DNA from: Cristatella mucedo
Lineage: Eukaryota > Bryozoa > Phylactolaemata > Cristatellidae
Direction: 5' to 3'
Length of the DNA stretch: 64,000 nucleotides
Assembly: GCA_009760855.2 (NCBI GenBank)
Contig: WPIO01000008.1
Coordinates: forward strand, 2,891,001 to 2,955,000
The position numbers were made by a program, and so were the translations under genes. Positions 1 to 25,967 of this stretch are shown in pieces. Numbering within the stretch: the first letter of the stretch is position 1; each line of letters starts with the position of its first letter. The notes under the pieces are model-generated. The model did not search any database. It saw only the letters and a list, made by a program, of their open reading frames with translations, and had not been told where the DNA came from.

Positions 1-201
1 GTGAATGACATAGATAGTGTCTGGTGCAGAGTAAACCGCTAAGGCTTTGAGTGCGGCCTGCAAACCTTTCCAGCTAAGACATTTCTGAAGTACATAGTCT
101 TACAGGGGTTGTGGAGTTGCAGGCATAAACTCGCTGACTCCATGTCTTGCTTGCTGATGTTGACATTGCAGGAGGTCGTGTTAATGGCAAACGGTTGTGA
201 G

Positions 202-590
202 CATTCGTAAAAACCTCAAATCCTTCGGAGACCGTGCCTTAGTTCGTATGTTCCCAAAGCCTGGAGCTCACTCCCGACTTGCGTCACTTCTTCTGACTTG
301 ACCTCATTTAAAAGAAACTAAAAACACCGGTTCAGAACAGCATTTAGTGAGCCCCCACGATTCGACCTGTATGTGCTCATGTGTGGTGACACTGTGCATG
401 CTGCTGCTGACCATGCTTGCATGCTGACCCTGTGCATGTCACCCCTAACCATGCTATTCTTGTCTTTTTATTGAGTATGATACCACTAACCATTCGATCG
501 TGCTAACTTTGCAGCAAATACAAAGTACCTAGAAAGAGATTGAGTTCTTTGAGGATGCTTTATCAAATGTATTGTTATCATTATTATGAT
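202..590 (+). repeat. L-alpha LINE 3' end
   Basis: This is a degenerate 3' part of an L2/CR1-like LINE. It contains the end of the reverse-transcriptase ORF (DNA for a 'FGDRA..SYAPKAWN'-like stretch), then the CTGACC..GTGCATG tail repeats, the AGAGATTGAGTTCT hairpin core and a short ATT-rich end. A paralogous copy sits at 23,590, so the insertion predates the copy 0/A duplication. Confidence 0.65.
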
Positions 591-844
591 TCTGCATGGA
601 AGCTGCTGTCTATCACCGGACAGGCAATCTCGTTCAATTGCCGACTAGCGAATGACGTGCAATGCCTAGAAATGTGCACCGTGTATTGTAGTCGGTAGAT
701 TGCTGCCGATCAGGTCTGCCCTGTCCTGGCGTAGTCGTCGTTTTATGGAGCTTACTTTGCACCCCGCAGCAGCCGACGGTGTGCAGGCTTGGCCCTACGA
801 CTCCACTTTAGTGGTGCTGGGGGGGTCAATCCTTGAACAAGTCG

Positions 845-984
845 TGATGGCACACTAGGTAAGGCGGTTGCTTTCACGACCTCGGTCCCTCGATCGCCAC
901 TGCAAGCCGTTGTGATAGCGTAAAAGCTCTTCTGTTGCTATAAAAAGAAGGCTGTTCTACCAGTTTGGATTTATTTATTTATTT
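845..984 (+). mobile_element. SINE-alpha insertion with target-site duplication
   Basis: This is a tRNA-derived SINE: an A-box-like 'ATGGCACACTAGGTAA', then CACGACCTCGG and the conserved body ending in the CTCTTCTGTTGCTATA tail. The B box is partly deleted. It is flanked by AAGTCG at 839-844 and 985-990. Copy A has the uninterrupted empty site near 24,258, which proves insertion into copy 0 after duplication. Confidence 0.8.
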
Positions 985-1331
985 AAGTCGGTTGTGGCTG
1001 CACGTTGTCTTTTCACCTCGTTGGCTGCCGTTGAGTCAGCTGAGCTAAGAGTAGTATGCGCTTGTCGACTTGATCCTTTTGGTTCATTGACAGCTGCAGC
1101 CTGCAGCTCCTAGTACTCTTGCACCTAGGTGATGCCTCGTCGGCTTCATCCGACGTGGTTGGCATGACGATGTGCGCCGTCGGACCTTGCCTGATGTTGA
1201 CGCTTTAAGACTACCGTGGCTGTGAGCTACTTGTCAATTGAAAATATGTTGAGGAGACTACCCGGCACCGAGCTTGGGCTCTGAATGGGGCCGCCGTGCT
1301 GATTCGAGCAGCAATTTTCTTCTCCTTTCAG

Positions 1332-1463
1332 ATCGTGGCCACCATCACCTCAGCAGTTGTTGCGGACCATCTGCCCAGCTTGTTGGCCGTGTTCAGCTTC
1401 TGCTCGGCACTGAGCGCCATCTCAGTCGTTCTGCTGCTCACGCTGAGATGGAAGTCATCGTGA
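1332..1463 (+). CDS. Last coding exon of OFA-like MFS transporter, copy 0 (partial gene)
   Basis: This exon encodes the final transmembrane helix and C-terminus of a tandem transporter paralogue whose other exons lie left of the window. The acceptor ends in ctcctttcag. Translation is open in phase 0 and reads IVATITSAVVADHLPSLLAV, then a hydrophobic run, then RWKSS and a TGA stop. It is nearly identical to the last exon of copy A (24,605) and clearly related to that of copy B (43,210), and all three are 132 nt. No exon 8 equivalent is present between position 1 and this exon, so the intron before it is longer than 1.3 kb. A lone duplicated terminal exon is also possible. Confidence 0.75.
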   Translation: MVATITSAVVADHLPSLLAVFSFCSALSAISVVLLLTLRWKSS

Positions 1464-1627
1464 CGGCACGATGCTGCTTCAGCCGAAGCCACGTGGCAGA
1501 CCACTGCTAGTGCTGCTCTCATCCTAGTCCAATTGTGGTTGGCTTTTGTTGGCAGCTGCCATTCTTGATAGCAGCATAGCATTTGTTGATGTGTACCATA
1601 CACTATTGCCATTTCGTGTTGTTAGAA

Positions 1628-1633
1628 AGTAAA
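1628..1633 (+). promoter_or_regulatory. Possible variant poly(A) signal AGTAAA, copy 0
   Basis: AGTAAA lies 165 bases after the stop in a 3' flank that is conserved in all three transporter copies (equivalents at 24,901 and 44,790). AGTAAA is a known weaker variant of AATAAA. Position and conservation support the call, but cleavage cannot be seen. Confidence 0.3.
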
Positions 1634-2130
1634 TACATTTTCGTTGTGAGCAATCGGCATTCTGTGCGCACGTGGTACGGCATGCACTTTGTACTCTCGT
1701 TCAATTAGTCATGTTGAAGTGTGCGAGGCTCACTGCACACAATGCCATAGCAGCGACAGCGATAGAGTTGCAGCATGTGCACGCACACGTGCACACGGAT
1801 AAGCAGCAGCTCATGCGAGCGAGTACTTTTCGTGGGGCTCCTCCCGACTCTTGCTTCTCGCTGAATGTGGCTCGCTTAGATGCATTCGTGCGTACGTGTG
1901 TGTGCACATGCATTCATGCAACGTTTATAAAGCGCCCTAGGAGAACCAGATCTCTTCGTAGGCATTTTTTGCATATACCGAAAAGGAAGCATGTCGTTTG
2001 TCTAGTCATAACGTGCATTGCTTTAGAACTCGCAGGTGCACTAGAACATCTCACTTTGATGGATCAGAGGCCTTGTAGAACATGTACAGGGCTGTATATT
2101 TCGAGTTTTTTTGAATGTTAGATCAGAAAT

Positions 2131-2281
2131 ATAATTAAAAAAATATAATTCACTTGTATAGCACCCCAAGAGAGCTTGATCTCTATTCAGGCACTTCACA
2201 TTTGCCTCGGGGCTCGAGCCCACGACCTAAGTCAGACATTGGTTGGTGCGAGCACTTTAACCGCTGGACCAAACCAGAAGA
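2131..2281 (-). mobile_element. SINE-beta (tRNA head, L-alpha-like tail)
   Basis: Read on the minus strand it begins with a tRNA-like A box (TGGTCCAGCGGTTAA) and a B box (GGGCTCGAGCCC). It then continues into a tail with AGAGATCAAGCTCTCTTGGG, matching the L-alpha 3' hairpin. A short direct repeat (CAGAA) may flank it. It interrupts a flank that is continuous in copies A and B. Confidence 0.75.
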
Positions 2282-2289
2282 TGATGCAC

Positions 2290-2400
2290 TGTGAATCGGT
2301 AGTGAGTTCCAGGCAAAGGGAGCATGGCAACAGAAGGCACAATCGCCAAGGGATTAGAAGCTCTTAAGAGGCGCTGCAGCCAAACAAACTGAGTCGAAGA
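2290..2400 (-). repeat. LINE ORF2 remnant in the copy 0 flank
   Basis: The minus strand shows a decayed 'GDRA...AWNSLP'-type end of a CR1/L2-like ORF. The same remnant sits at 45,598 downstream of copy B, so it belonged to the ancestral duplicated unit. Confidence 0.45.
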
Positions 2401-3049
2401 ATGGCTGGTGCAATAAATGAGACCTTATTAGGAAGTAATTCGGAGAGGGAAATCCGGAGCAAGATTATAGCAGGACCTACAGGTGAGCAACAGAGTACTC
2501 TGGCAGTTTCGTTGCTTGCTTCGGCCGACAAGTCGCTGAGCTTTGCAGAAATAATTGCAGCTCACTATTGCAGGACAGGATCGTTTGTTTTGCACTTGGT
2601 TCCTCCTGGTGGTCGGTAAGGCTACGGAGTGCGTCTGAGGCAGCAGTTACAGCTCTTTCTCGGTATTATCACGTGGTCACTCGGGATTTTTCTGACTTGC
2701 TTACTCCCAAGGATTGGTAAATCAAAGTATGGGACGATTGGGCTTACATTACTTTATTGGGCATTACTGTAGGCTCGGCTACGTCGAGAGCCACGGTAAA
2801 CGTCTAGCGTGTAGAATGACTTTTAGTTATTCTTCAGAAGCTCTGCAACTTAATAACATTAATCGAATGAAGCTTCTTTGTCTACGTGTGTGCTATTAAA
2901 CTGAGAAAATATAACTGTCTTTTATTTTAGAAAAATTAAGACAATTTTACACTTTCTTAGGATAAGGAATTTTGGGATTAGCTAACATGAGTAGACCTAC
3001 AGACAAACTAGCGGTCATAAGTTTTGCCGAACTCAACAAATTATGGCCT
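2401..3049. other. No recognisable gene, 2.4-3.05 kb
   Basis: Short ORFs only, with no motif or splice pattern that I recognise. An AT-rich stretch lies near 2,820-2,960. Confidence 0.5.
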
Positions 3050-3121
3050 CCTGGTCGACAACAGCCACCTGGTCGACTACAGCCGCCTGGTTTACTACTG
3101 CTGCCTGGTTGACCACTGCTG
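3050..3121. repeat. 18-bp tandem repeat, four copies
   Basis: The unit is close to CCTGGTCGACTACAGCCG and repeats four times with point changes. On + it would read as a Pro-Pro-Gly-rich peptide, but the frame is short. Confidence 0.7.
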
Positions 3122-3404
3122 TTGGCAGTTTCGAAGTCCAACCGGAGTGTTCAAACGAGTGATATTGTTTCCAAAATCAGCACGTCAGCTTAACGCACGA
3201 TTTGTATAACATGATACTTGCAGCACGGGAGGTAGAAGCTCAAATGACTCTAGGACGTGGTGCCTCCCTGATTAGCTATGTCAATTATTCTGACTGGCAT
3301 GGACACAACGAGATTCGGAGTTAAATTAGATGTTACAGCCAAAAGCTAGTCCCACAGTTCGGCCGTTGGTCTTATGCAAGTGTCTAGTCACTTCCCACAC
3401 GCTG

Positions 3405-3640
3405 TAAAGGAAGCATGATCGAACGTTTGGTTGCAGCATGCGTAATGTCTAATATGCTTAGCACGGTTAGAGGTGACATGCACAAGGTCAACACGAAACT
3501 ACGGTTATTGGCTGCAGGGACAGTATCAGAACGTCTCTGGTTCAGCTCTCAGAAGTTCTCCCGAGCAAGAAGTCGCCGACCAAAACTCTACTTCTTGATA
3601 GCAAATGAACTAACAGGCATTTTCTGTTGAATCTACGAAA
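3405..3640 (-). repeat. L-alpha tail fragment
   Basis: It contains the GCATGCGTAATGTC and GGTTAGAGGTGACATGCACA tail words found in the better L-alpha copies at 19,540 and 36,590. It is degenerate. Confidence 0.5.
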
Positions 3641-3779
3641 TAGTCCAGTAGCTCTCACTGCAAGTGGCTGAGATATATCGACTGTACTCACAGGAGGAAA
3701 AGTTTGGCGAAACGTAGGGCACTTGTGCAAATAAATGTATATGCATGAAACGCTCTGATGAAGCTATGTCGCTTCGCGT

Positions 3780-4740
3780 GCAGGCTGCCGAACTTTGCAT
3801 CGGCACATTTCCCCTTTGCCCAGCGGGCTTGGCTTGATCCGTTTCGGGACGAACGCCTCCATCCTACGTGCTGACCAAGCCTGTTGCATGCTGTGCTCGC
3901 CGGCTGTGTGCGTCTGCCAAGTCGCCCGGCACCGACTCGATCGGCCCATCGCCAGCTTGGATGGCATGCGGTCGTCTGACGAGGACCGTACGCGATACCT
4001 GGGCCCAGCAGTCTTCGGCTCTGGCAACAGGGCTGGCCCGATGTCGCTGTGGTCGGACGAGCGTAAGTGCCTCAAGCAACTCTCCTGTCGCCTCTGGCTG
4101 ACCGGCCCTGAAGTGCTAGCTGTGACTAACGACCGTGACGGCATCGAGCACTGGGTCGTGCAGCGAGTGGTCAAGACGAAGCTGCTAGAGTTAGCCAGGC
4201 TCGTTGAAGACCGTGATTAGGCGGCCCAGCCTGCAGAGGGCAGGGTCAGCCGCTGCCTGGCCACGGACAGATTCGTCATCCGCAGTCATTTCCTGACCAC
4301 GGGTATTGGCCTGTCGTTCCGGGCCTGGCGGTTCTTGCCCAGAGCTCACCTGGACGTGCTGCCAGTGGCTGCTGCCAGGAGTCAGGCATAACCAGGGACG
4401 GTTACCAGCTGAGGCAGAGACCGTTTGCTACGTGCTGAGCTGCTGCCGACCCATGCTGCAAGCAATTTCGGCCCGACACAAACCTGGTTCTGGGCCACCT
4501 AATCGGAGCTCTTCCGGCCACCGCTAGAAACTGCATGTCGTCACGAAGCACGTTCCTGCTTGCCGGTGGTCTGGCTCTGAAGCCGGACCTGGTCATCGAC
4601 AACGGCACCGACACGATAATCGGTTAGGGAGGCAGAAGAAATTGAGTTGACGGTGCCGTTCGACAAAAGCGACGATGCTCTGATTATGGCGGTCCGGAAC
4701 AGGACCGAAAAATATGCAGAAATGACAGGCGGCTAGGGTG
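3780..4740 (+). pseudogene. Degraded R2-like non-LTR retrotransposon, C-terminal endonuclease region
   Basis: The + strand carries broken coding sequence of the kind found after the reverse transcriptase in R2/NeSL/HERO elements. A zinc-finger-like segment 'ETVCYVLSCCRPMLQAISAR' (about 4,417-4,480) is followed by KPDLVIDNGTDTI (from 4,580) and TVPFDKSDDALIMAVRNRT, then EKYAEM (4,650-4,724). This order, with a PD...(D)xTVPF core, is that of the restriction-enzyme-like endonuclease. Stops and frameshifts separate the pieces, and the expected zinc-finger His reads Tyr. The open frame at 3,795-4,220 is probably the linker upstream of the finger. The region is richer in GC than its surroundings. 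It has decayed and is not expected to be active. Confidence 0.65.
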
Positions 4741-5160
4741 AATAGTGACGTTTTGCCGGGCAGCTGTACACTTTTGTGACATTACATCGGTACACTTTCG
4801 CCGATCGCCGGTGAGTCGGTGACCTCTCTAGGATCGAAAGGGAGCATAGAACGACGCTGCCATTGCAAAATGGCAGCGGTCCCTACGGGCAAGAGCGCTG
4901 CTGCAGGAAAGCATGCAAGGCAGTGGTGAGGCCCTTCGTGGTCAGGGGTTGTCCGCAGCTGGTGGCCAAACTGCCTGGAAGCAACCTGCCTATGAAGCCT
5001 GCCTGGCCGAACCTCGACATCCCGCGCGCGGAGAGGACGGCTTTGAGGCGTCGCTGCGTCTCCGACGCACCATTACTGGCTCGGAAGCCGTACAGTCCCT
5101 GTTCCTGAACCAGGTGGCCCGCGTAGCATCCTCGACCCCAGCAGTACAGTGAACCACCGG
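4741..5160. other. GC-rich unassigned segment after the R2-like relic
   Basis: The base composition resembles the relic, and there are overlapping short open frames at 4,863-5,152, but no motif is recognised. It may be the rest of the same element or another host sequence. Confidence 0.3.
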
Positions 5161-5163
5161 CTA

Positions 5164-5335
<172 letters not shown>

Positions 5336-5399
5336 CAGGATATATAGCAGGACAGTGAACCTCCGGCCAATATATATATATATATATTTATATATATAC

Positions 5400-8110
5400 T
5401 AGTTAAAATAAATCACAATAAATAGTTCTATGTGTGTGTGTATGTGTGTGTGTACGTGCGTGCATGCGCGTGTATTTTTACTAGTCCCTAAGAGCAGCTG
5501 TATCCCCTCTCATTGATGCTTCCGACGAATTTTTTCGCAACCGATATGGATATGGCAACTGAACTTTCGAATAACTACCGCTAAATAGTTCAGATAACAA
5601 AATACAATTAAAGCGGCTTTTAATATTTTCGAATAAATAAAATTGTTATCTTTATTTACAGATGTATATTATCAGCATGTACCAACTTCCTAATATAATA
5701 CAGCTTATTAACCTGTAACTGTACCTTTATATTCCTGTTTCGAGTATTCTGGCCTCGGCTTTGATGCTGCCTATTATATATCAATGCATAACCGGGTGCT
5801 AGCGTTTATAATTCAGGAACCATGAATAATAAATATCTCGGTAGCCATAGTCTTACAGCTTCTCGCTGATCCCTCATGCCGCCTTTTCTATAGGCAATCA
5901 GTTTAGCCTGAGTTCTGCTTGTTAAGCTTTGAGCCGTACGAGAGCTGTAGTTGTACCTCGCGACTTCCGCTGGAAGCCCGTAACTCACCGCGGCTCCTTG
6001 AATAGACTTCTCTACTCTATGGATAGCGATTCGTTATCGTAACGCATGGGCATTCTTCGTTGTTGCCGCGTTCCGATATTGTCGGTTGGCAAACCAGTGT
6101 GCGTGCGTAGACGCTGCACCTTCGAGCGGCTAACCGCGACTCCGCCAGGCTCAAAGCGGCGCCGCTATTCGTCACGCGTCAGCGCGTCGGACGAGCGGCG
6201 TCAGGAGCGGCGATGCGTTTGCGGCCTCAGTCTGTCTGGCCGAGAAAGCCGCTACGCTACGTTCGGAACACCGGCGGGCGTGGGCGCGTTTTGGGGGGAG
6301 CGGCTAAAGCCAGTCCCTGGGTGGGGGGCCTTTAGCCTCCCGCTACCCAAGCTTCCTCTCTCAATGGCCTTGACTCCGAATACCAACACTCGGGCTTTGA
6401 CTTTCTCCTGCAGTTGACGTGCAATTTGAAGATTAACGCAGAAAAATGGTACCGGAACAATACCAGGTAGAAGAAGGTGAAGGTGGAGGTCAGAGGCGGC
6501 GCTAGGAGAGTGTATTTTTTATCTGCAGGAGGGCGATACCCGATCTTTCCCGAGATGGTGACATATGTACCGTACTAAGATTCTGTAGCCGGGGCTGGTG
6601 ACATTTGATACATCGAGGTAGGCGTCATTCAGCTGGCTCCCAGAAGACATTGCCATAGACTGGCACCTTGGCACAAGTGTTTTCGGCGGAAGTTCTCGAC
6701 GAGTGTGGACGTGTACCCCAACGGTAAAAGCAGCTACGAAGCCAGTCGGACTTTTGACGGCGTACGATGGTACGCTTGGAGCAGAGCCGATGTGGTGCCG
6801 CGACTATGGAAACAGGTTGGCCAACACACGCGCTTTCGGCGTTATCGCGCGTAGTCTTGCTGTGCCCAGGATCATGCCCGTCGTATTTATCACTCCCTCA
6901 CGTGCAGCGCGAGGGTCTACATTATATTAAGGTGTTGCATATCAGGCCGATCACCCTTCCGACGCTGTGCAGAGAACCATCCTCGGCGGCAAAGATCTGG
7001 CATCACTGACCAGGAAAGTCCTAACGGGAATAGGCTACCGTAGTCTCCGTTACGTGCTTAAGCGTGCTGGCGGTGTGCACAACATCTGTAACCGCGCTAC
7101 CTTGCTTGTCTTACAGCGAATGTCGTTTGGCTAGAGAAGAGAGAGATCAAGTTCGCTGAGGGTGCTGCACAAATTTCCTATCATTATCATTGTCAGCACA
7201 TTAACCCGTGCGTCCAGCATATTGTAGTTTGCTTAAATTTATTTGTTTAAAATGCTTGCTGACGTGGGTGTGCACGGCATCTCGAACCGCGTTACCTTGC
7301 TTGTCTTACAGCGAATATCGTTTGGCTAGAGAAGAGAGACCACCTGCTGAAAGACGTCGCCACTGGTACCACCGGATGAATCAGTAGATATGGATACGGA
7401 GTAGGGCTTCTGGTTCGGCGTGGCATAGCGCTGCCGCTTATATGCTTAAAGACAATTGGCGCGATATAGGCGTTCGGTTTGCAGGTCCCAAACTGCGAAG
7501 CTCACTTCCACCACTCGTATGCAATACGATCTTCTCTCCTACTGCGAACTTCGGTGCATTATTTCTAGCTGCTCTGAGCCGCTGCTTCCACGCTACTGAC
7601 TTGTTCTGCTGTCCTCCCTGCTCGGCTACACTTTGCTCTGCTCTTTCTCTCTCATTTTGTTGCGTAAGACCAAGTCTGTTTGCTACCGTACGCCAACCGA
7701 AACCCTGTAATGCTTTGAGGTGCGCTATAGAAAAATCTCCGGCCGGACACCTGCTTAGTATTTATAGATTTTTGGAGCCACCGATGGAGCGCCGTTGCAA
7801 TGCATTAATCCTGAATTCGTTGAGGCTTCCATACTTCGTTAAAGGCTGAATCGGCCTACAATTACTACAATTACAATTATGCCAGGTCGGCTTCGGGAGA
7901 CGGTTTGCCGATAAGCAAAGCAGTAAATACGTATATATCCTCCCCGCTCGGATAGGTTCGGGTATGGATGGGTCTGGTGGCAGCTAGGGCCATGGTAATA
8001 TCGCGGCCTGGGTCCAACTGCGACTGAATAATACCGGCTATCACTCGGTCCGACTCAAGCTAGGTACTCGTATTGGTAAGCAGCTTCTCATTCGGAGTCT
8101 GGAGCAGAGG
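5400..8110. other. Unassigned intergenic DNA with a local 70-bp duplication
   Basis: No gene is recognised. Positions 6,040-6,420 are GC- and CpG-rich. A segment at about 7,074-7,147 recurs at about 7,272-7,340 with roughly nine in ten bases the same (shared core ACCTTGCTTGTCTTACAGCG). AT-rich DNA fills 5,560-5,800. Confidence 0.5.

Positions 8111-8114
<4 letters not shown>

Positions 8115-8196
<82 letters not shown>
8115..8196. repeat. (GA)n microsatellite
   Basis: An uninterrupted purine dinucleotide run of about 80 bp. Confidence 0.97.
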
Positions 8197-8199
<3 letters not shown>

Positions 8200-9920
8200 C
8201 CAGCGGAGAATGTGGTGTTAGAGAAGTCGGCGAAGATCGACTTCCGTGCATTTCACATTTCAAGTCATGCAGCCCATTGGACTCGCCCGAGTTATGCTCG
8301 AGTAAAAGAAAGATTGCATCTTGCTTGTCCGCCTTTCTTGTCAGTCTTCCTTGACCTAGTAGATATAAATGAAGTATGTAATTATATTTTTAGTATCAGG
8401 GTATTGACAGATTAGTCAAGAATTTGTCGAAGGCTGAGCGTCTCACTCTGGCTTATCGGGCGGCGATTGACTCCTATTCAGGCACGCTGTTTGGATTCCT
8501 CGTCGCACGACTAAATGAAGATACGAAGAACGTCGCGTTCGTACCGTGACGTGCCGCCCTGCCGATAGCAGCGGTTGATGTCATGTTATTGCCTACGCAA
8601 GGACGAGCGATAAGGTAGCAGGTGCCAGGCAGTTGCAGTGGCAGGTGCCTCTTGGTGCCAGGCAGTGGCAGCGCCGCTCAGGCGGCTTGCATTCGAACCG
8701 CAATGAAGCGACATAGTGCGACACTAGTCGTTCTTCACTTCAACTAGCTTCCGGTGAACGTGTCTCCGAATTCCTGGAGAATCTCCGACGCCCCCTCGAA
8801 GCACACCGCGCGAGTCGTCTGGTAAAGGGCAACCGTCTAAGACTCGTCGTCTTGCCTGCGGTCAACCAACTGGGCTTCCTTCATTCCGTTGAACTGTTCG
8901 ACGTCACCAGAACATATTTGTTAACTGCTGACCTTCGCACTTGCACTTAGATATTCGGATGTAATATCCGTGGGCAGGGACGCCATTCGAAAGCCATCAA
9001 AACGTCCTTACACCAGAACCTATCTAATAATCGGTCGTTCGGAGAGATATTTTACCGCGGACGCCAATTGGCAAGCAAAGTGCAATAACGAATGAGCGGA
9101 TGAAACCCGCATCCTGGGCGGGCATCGACTGCGTGCGACTTAACGGAGGGTCCTGGGTAACATCTAAAGTATCAAAACCACCAAATGATTATTTACTATT
9201 ACAATATTATTCTCAGGCGGCACCGCACGCTCTCCCCTCTAGACGGCTCGCAGCGAGACAGCCCCGACTGCACAGCCGTGCGGCCACTTCCCAACTCCCC
9301 TCTATTCTGCGTATGTGTCACAACACCCAAGGCGAGGCAGCTATAACTACACGACGCAGCGAGCTCCTCTGTGGCACACTCCTCTGTGGCACACCGCACC
9401 TCTGTGGCGCACTGTATCAAGTGCATTATTATTATTATTATTAACTATATTCCCCCTTGATCTCAAGAACACGTATGACACGCCGAGGCAACAGAAAGCG
9501 AGCCCAAAAATAATCCACACTGCTGTCATAGGCAAGCAGGCTACCTAACTGCTGCTCGGACGAAGTTCGCCGGAGCAGTGCGGCCTTTCATGCCTTCCCT
9601 CTTTGTAAGGGCCACCGGCTACGGTCGCTGAGCTGACCTTCGCAGCTGCAGTTTTGCTCTGCCCCTGCCGCCATCGACTCATCTCCTTGCTCTGCACCCG
9701 CCGTCGCCTCCTATGATAACACAAAGCTGACCCAACCTGCCATCAAAGTATCTAACTATATAGCATTTTCTGAAAGTGCATGCGTCACAGCAGCAGTGCC
9801 ATAAAACGTTCCGAGAAATGGAAGGTCGGCTGAGGCCCGGCTAAAGAATGGGTAAAAAGAACTACTCGGGCTACGCAAGAGCCACTGGGGCTACGGAGCA
9901 GCCAAGAGTGCAGCCAAGCA
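8200..9920. other. Region upstream of transporter A
   Basis: No coding sequence is recognised. It includes a triplicated CTCTGTGGC(A/G)CAC word (9,365-9,410) followed at once by (ATT)n at 9,424-9,441. The promoter of copy A should lie in its right part, but no TATA or initiator motif stands out. Confidence 0.4.
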
Positions 9921-9921
9921 T

Positions 9922-24736
<14,815 letters not shown>

Positions 24737-25395
24737 CGGCACGATGCTGCTTCAGCCGAAGCCACGTGGCAGACCACTGCTAGTGCTGCTCTCATCCTAG
24801 TCCAATTGTGGTTGGCTTTTGTTGGCAGCTGCCATTCTTGATAGCAGCATAGCATTTGTTGATGTGTACCATACACTATTGCCATTTCGTGTTGTTAGAA
24901 AGTAAATACATTTTCGTTGTGAGCAATCGGCATTCTGTGCGCACGTGGTACGGCATGCACTTTGTACTCTCGTTCAATTAGTCATGTTGAAGTGTGCGAG
25001 GCTCACTGCACACAATGCCATAGTAGCGACAGCGATAGAGTTGCAGCATCTGCACGCACACGTGCACACGGATAAGCAGCAGCTCATGCAAGCGAGTACT
25101 TTTCGTGGGGCTCCTCCCGACTCTTGCTTCTCGCTGAATGTGGCTCGCTTAGATGCGTTCGTGCGTACGTGTGCACATGCATTCATGCAACGTTTATAAA
25201 GCGCCCTAGGAGAACCAGATCTCTTCGTAGGCATTTTTTGCATATACCGAAACGGAGGCATGTCGTTTGTCTAGTCATAACGTGCATTGCTTTAGAACTC
25301 GCATGTGCACTAGACCATCTCACTCTGATGGATCAGAGGCCTTGTAGAACATGTACAGGGCTGTATGCTTCGTATTTTTTTTAAGTTTTAGATCA
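24737..25395 (+). repeat. 3' flank duplicated with copy 0
   Basis: Aligns with 1,464-2,120 with only scattered substitutions. The block that includes the last exon and the upstream intron (about 23,532-25,395) matches 130-2,120. Confidence 0.9.
24901..24906 (+). promoter_or_regulatory. Possible variant poly(A) signal AGTAAA, copy A
   Basis: 165 bases after the stop, in the conserved 3' flank shared with copies 0 and B. Confidence 0.3.
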
Positions 25396-25524
25396 GGAGA
25401 TGACGCAACGTGATTTTAATCAACATGAACTCAGCGGTTGCTCGTCGAGTTGATTTGAGACATAATTTTCGTCGTTGGTGGTTGGCGGGAGAGGTGTAGG
25501 AATAGGAAGCGACGACGCACTGGC

Positions 25525-25665
25525 TTGACCCAGGGGTCAAGGTGCTCTTACCGGGGCCACGGTCAGGCCGAGGTCGTGGGCTCGAGCCCCGTGGCATGTC
25601 CGAAGCGCCTGAATAGAGATAAGTTCTCTTGGGGCGCTTTACAAATGAATTATATATAGGTCCCT
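25525..25665 (+). mobile_element. SINE-beta
   Basis: Contains a B box (GGGCTCGAGCCCC), then AAGCGCC, AGAGATAAGTTCTCT and GGCGCTT, ending at AATTATATA. The A box is degenerate. Confidence 0.75.
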
Positions 25666-25967
25666 GCTCCGCTGTTGGGGGAGGGGTAAATGGCCTCCCT
25701 CCTCCCCTTCGGCTTCGCAGCTGCTGCAGACGGTAGCAGAAGGTGAGGCTGTATAGAACATGCAATCGGATGCACTTAGCTTAAGCAGAGTGCCCAATCC
25801 CGCAATGTTTCTGCAGTAGCAGGCCAGTCAGTCAACCGCCCGAATTGTTTTGGACATACCGTAATTAATTACGGTAATATTGTAAATTATGGTAATATAA
25901 ATATAAATGTAAATTATGGCATGACATACTATATTGTTTTAATATAAATATGGCAGATAATGTATCT

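Noticed and set aside
3764-4220. Two overlapping 140-codon open frames on opposite strands as host genes
   Set aside because: High GC explains the open frames, and the region continues into the R2-like relic.
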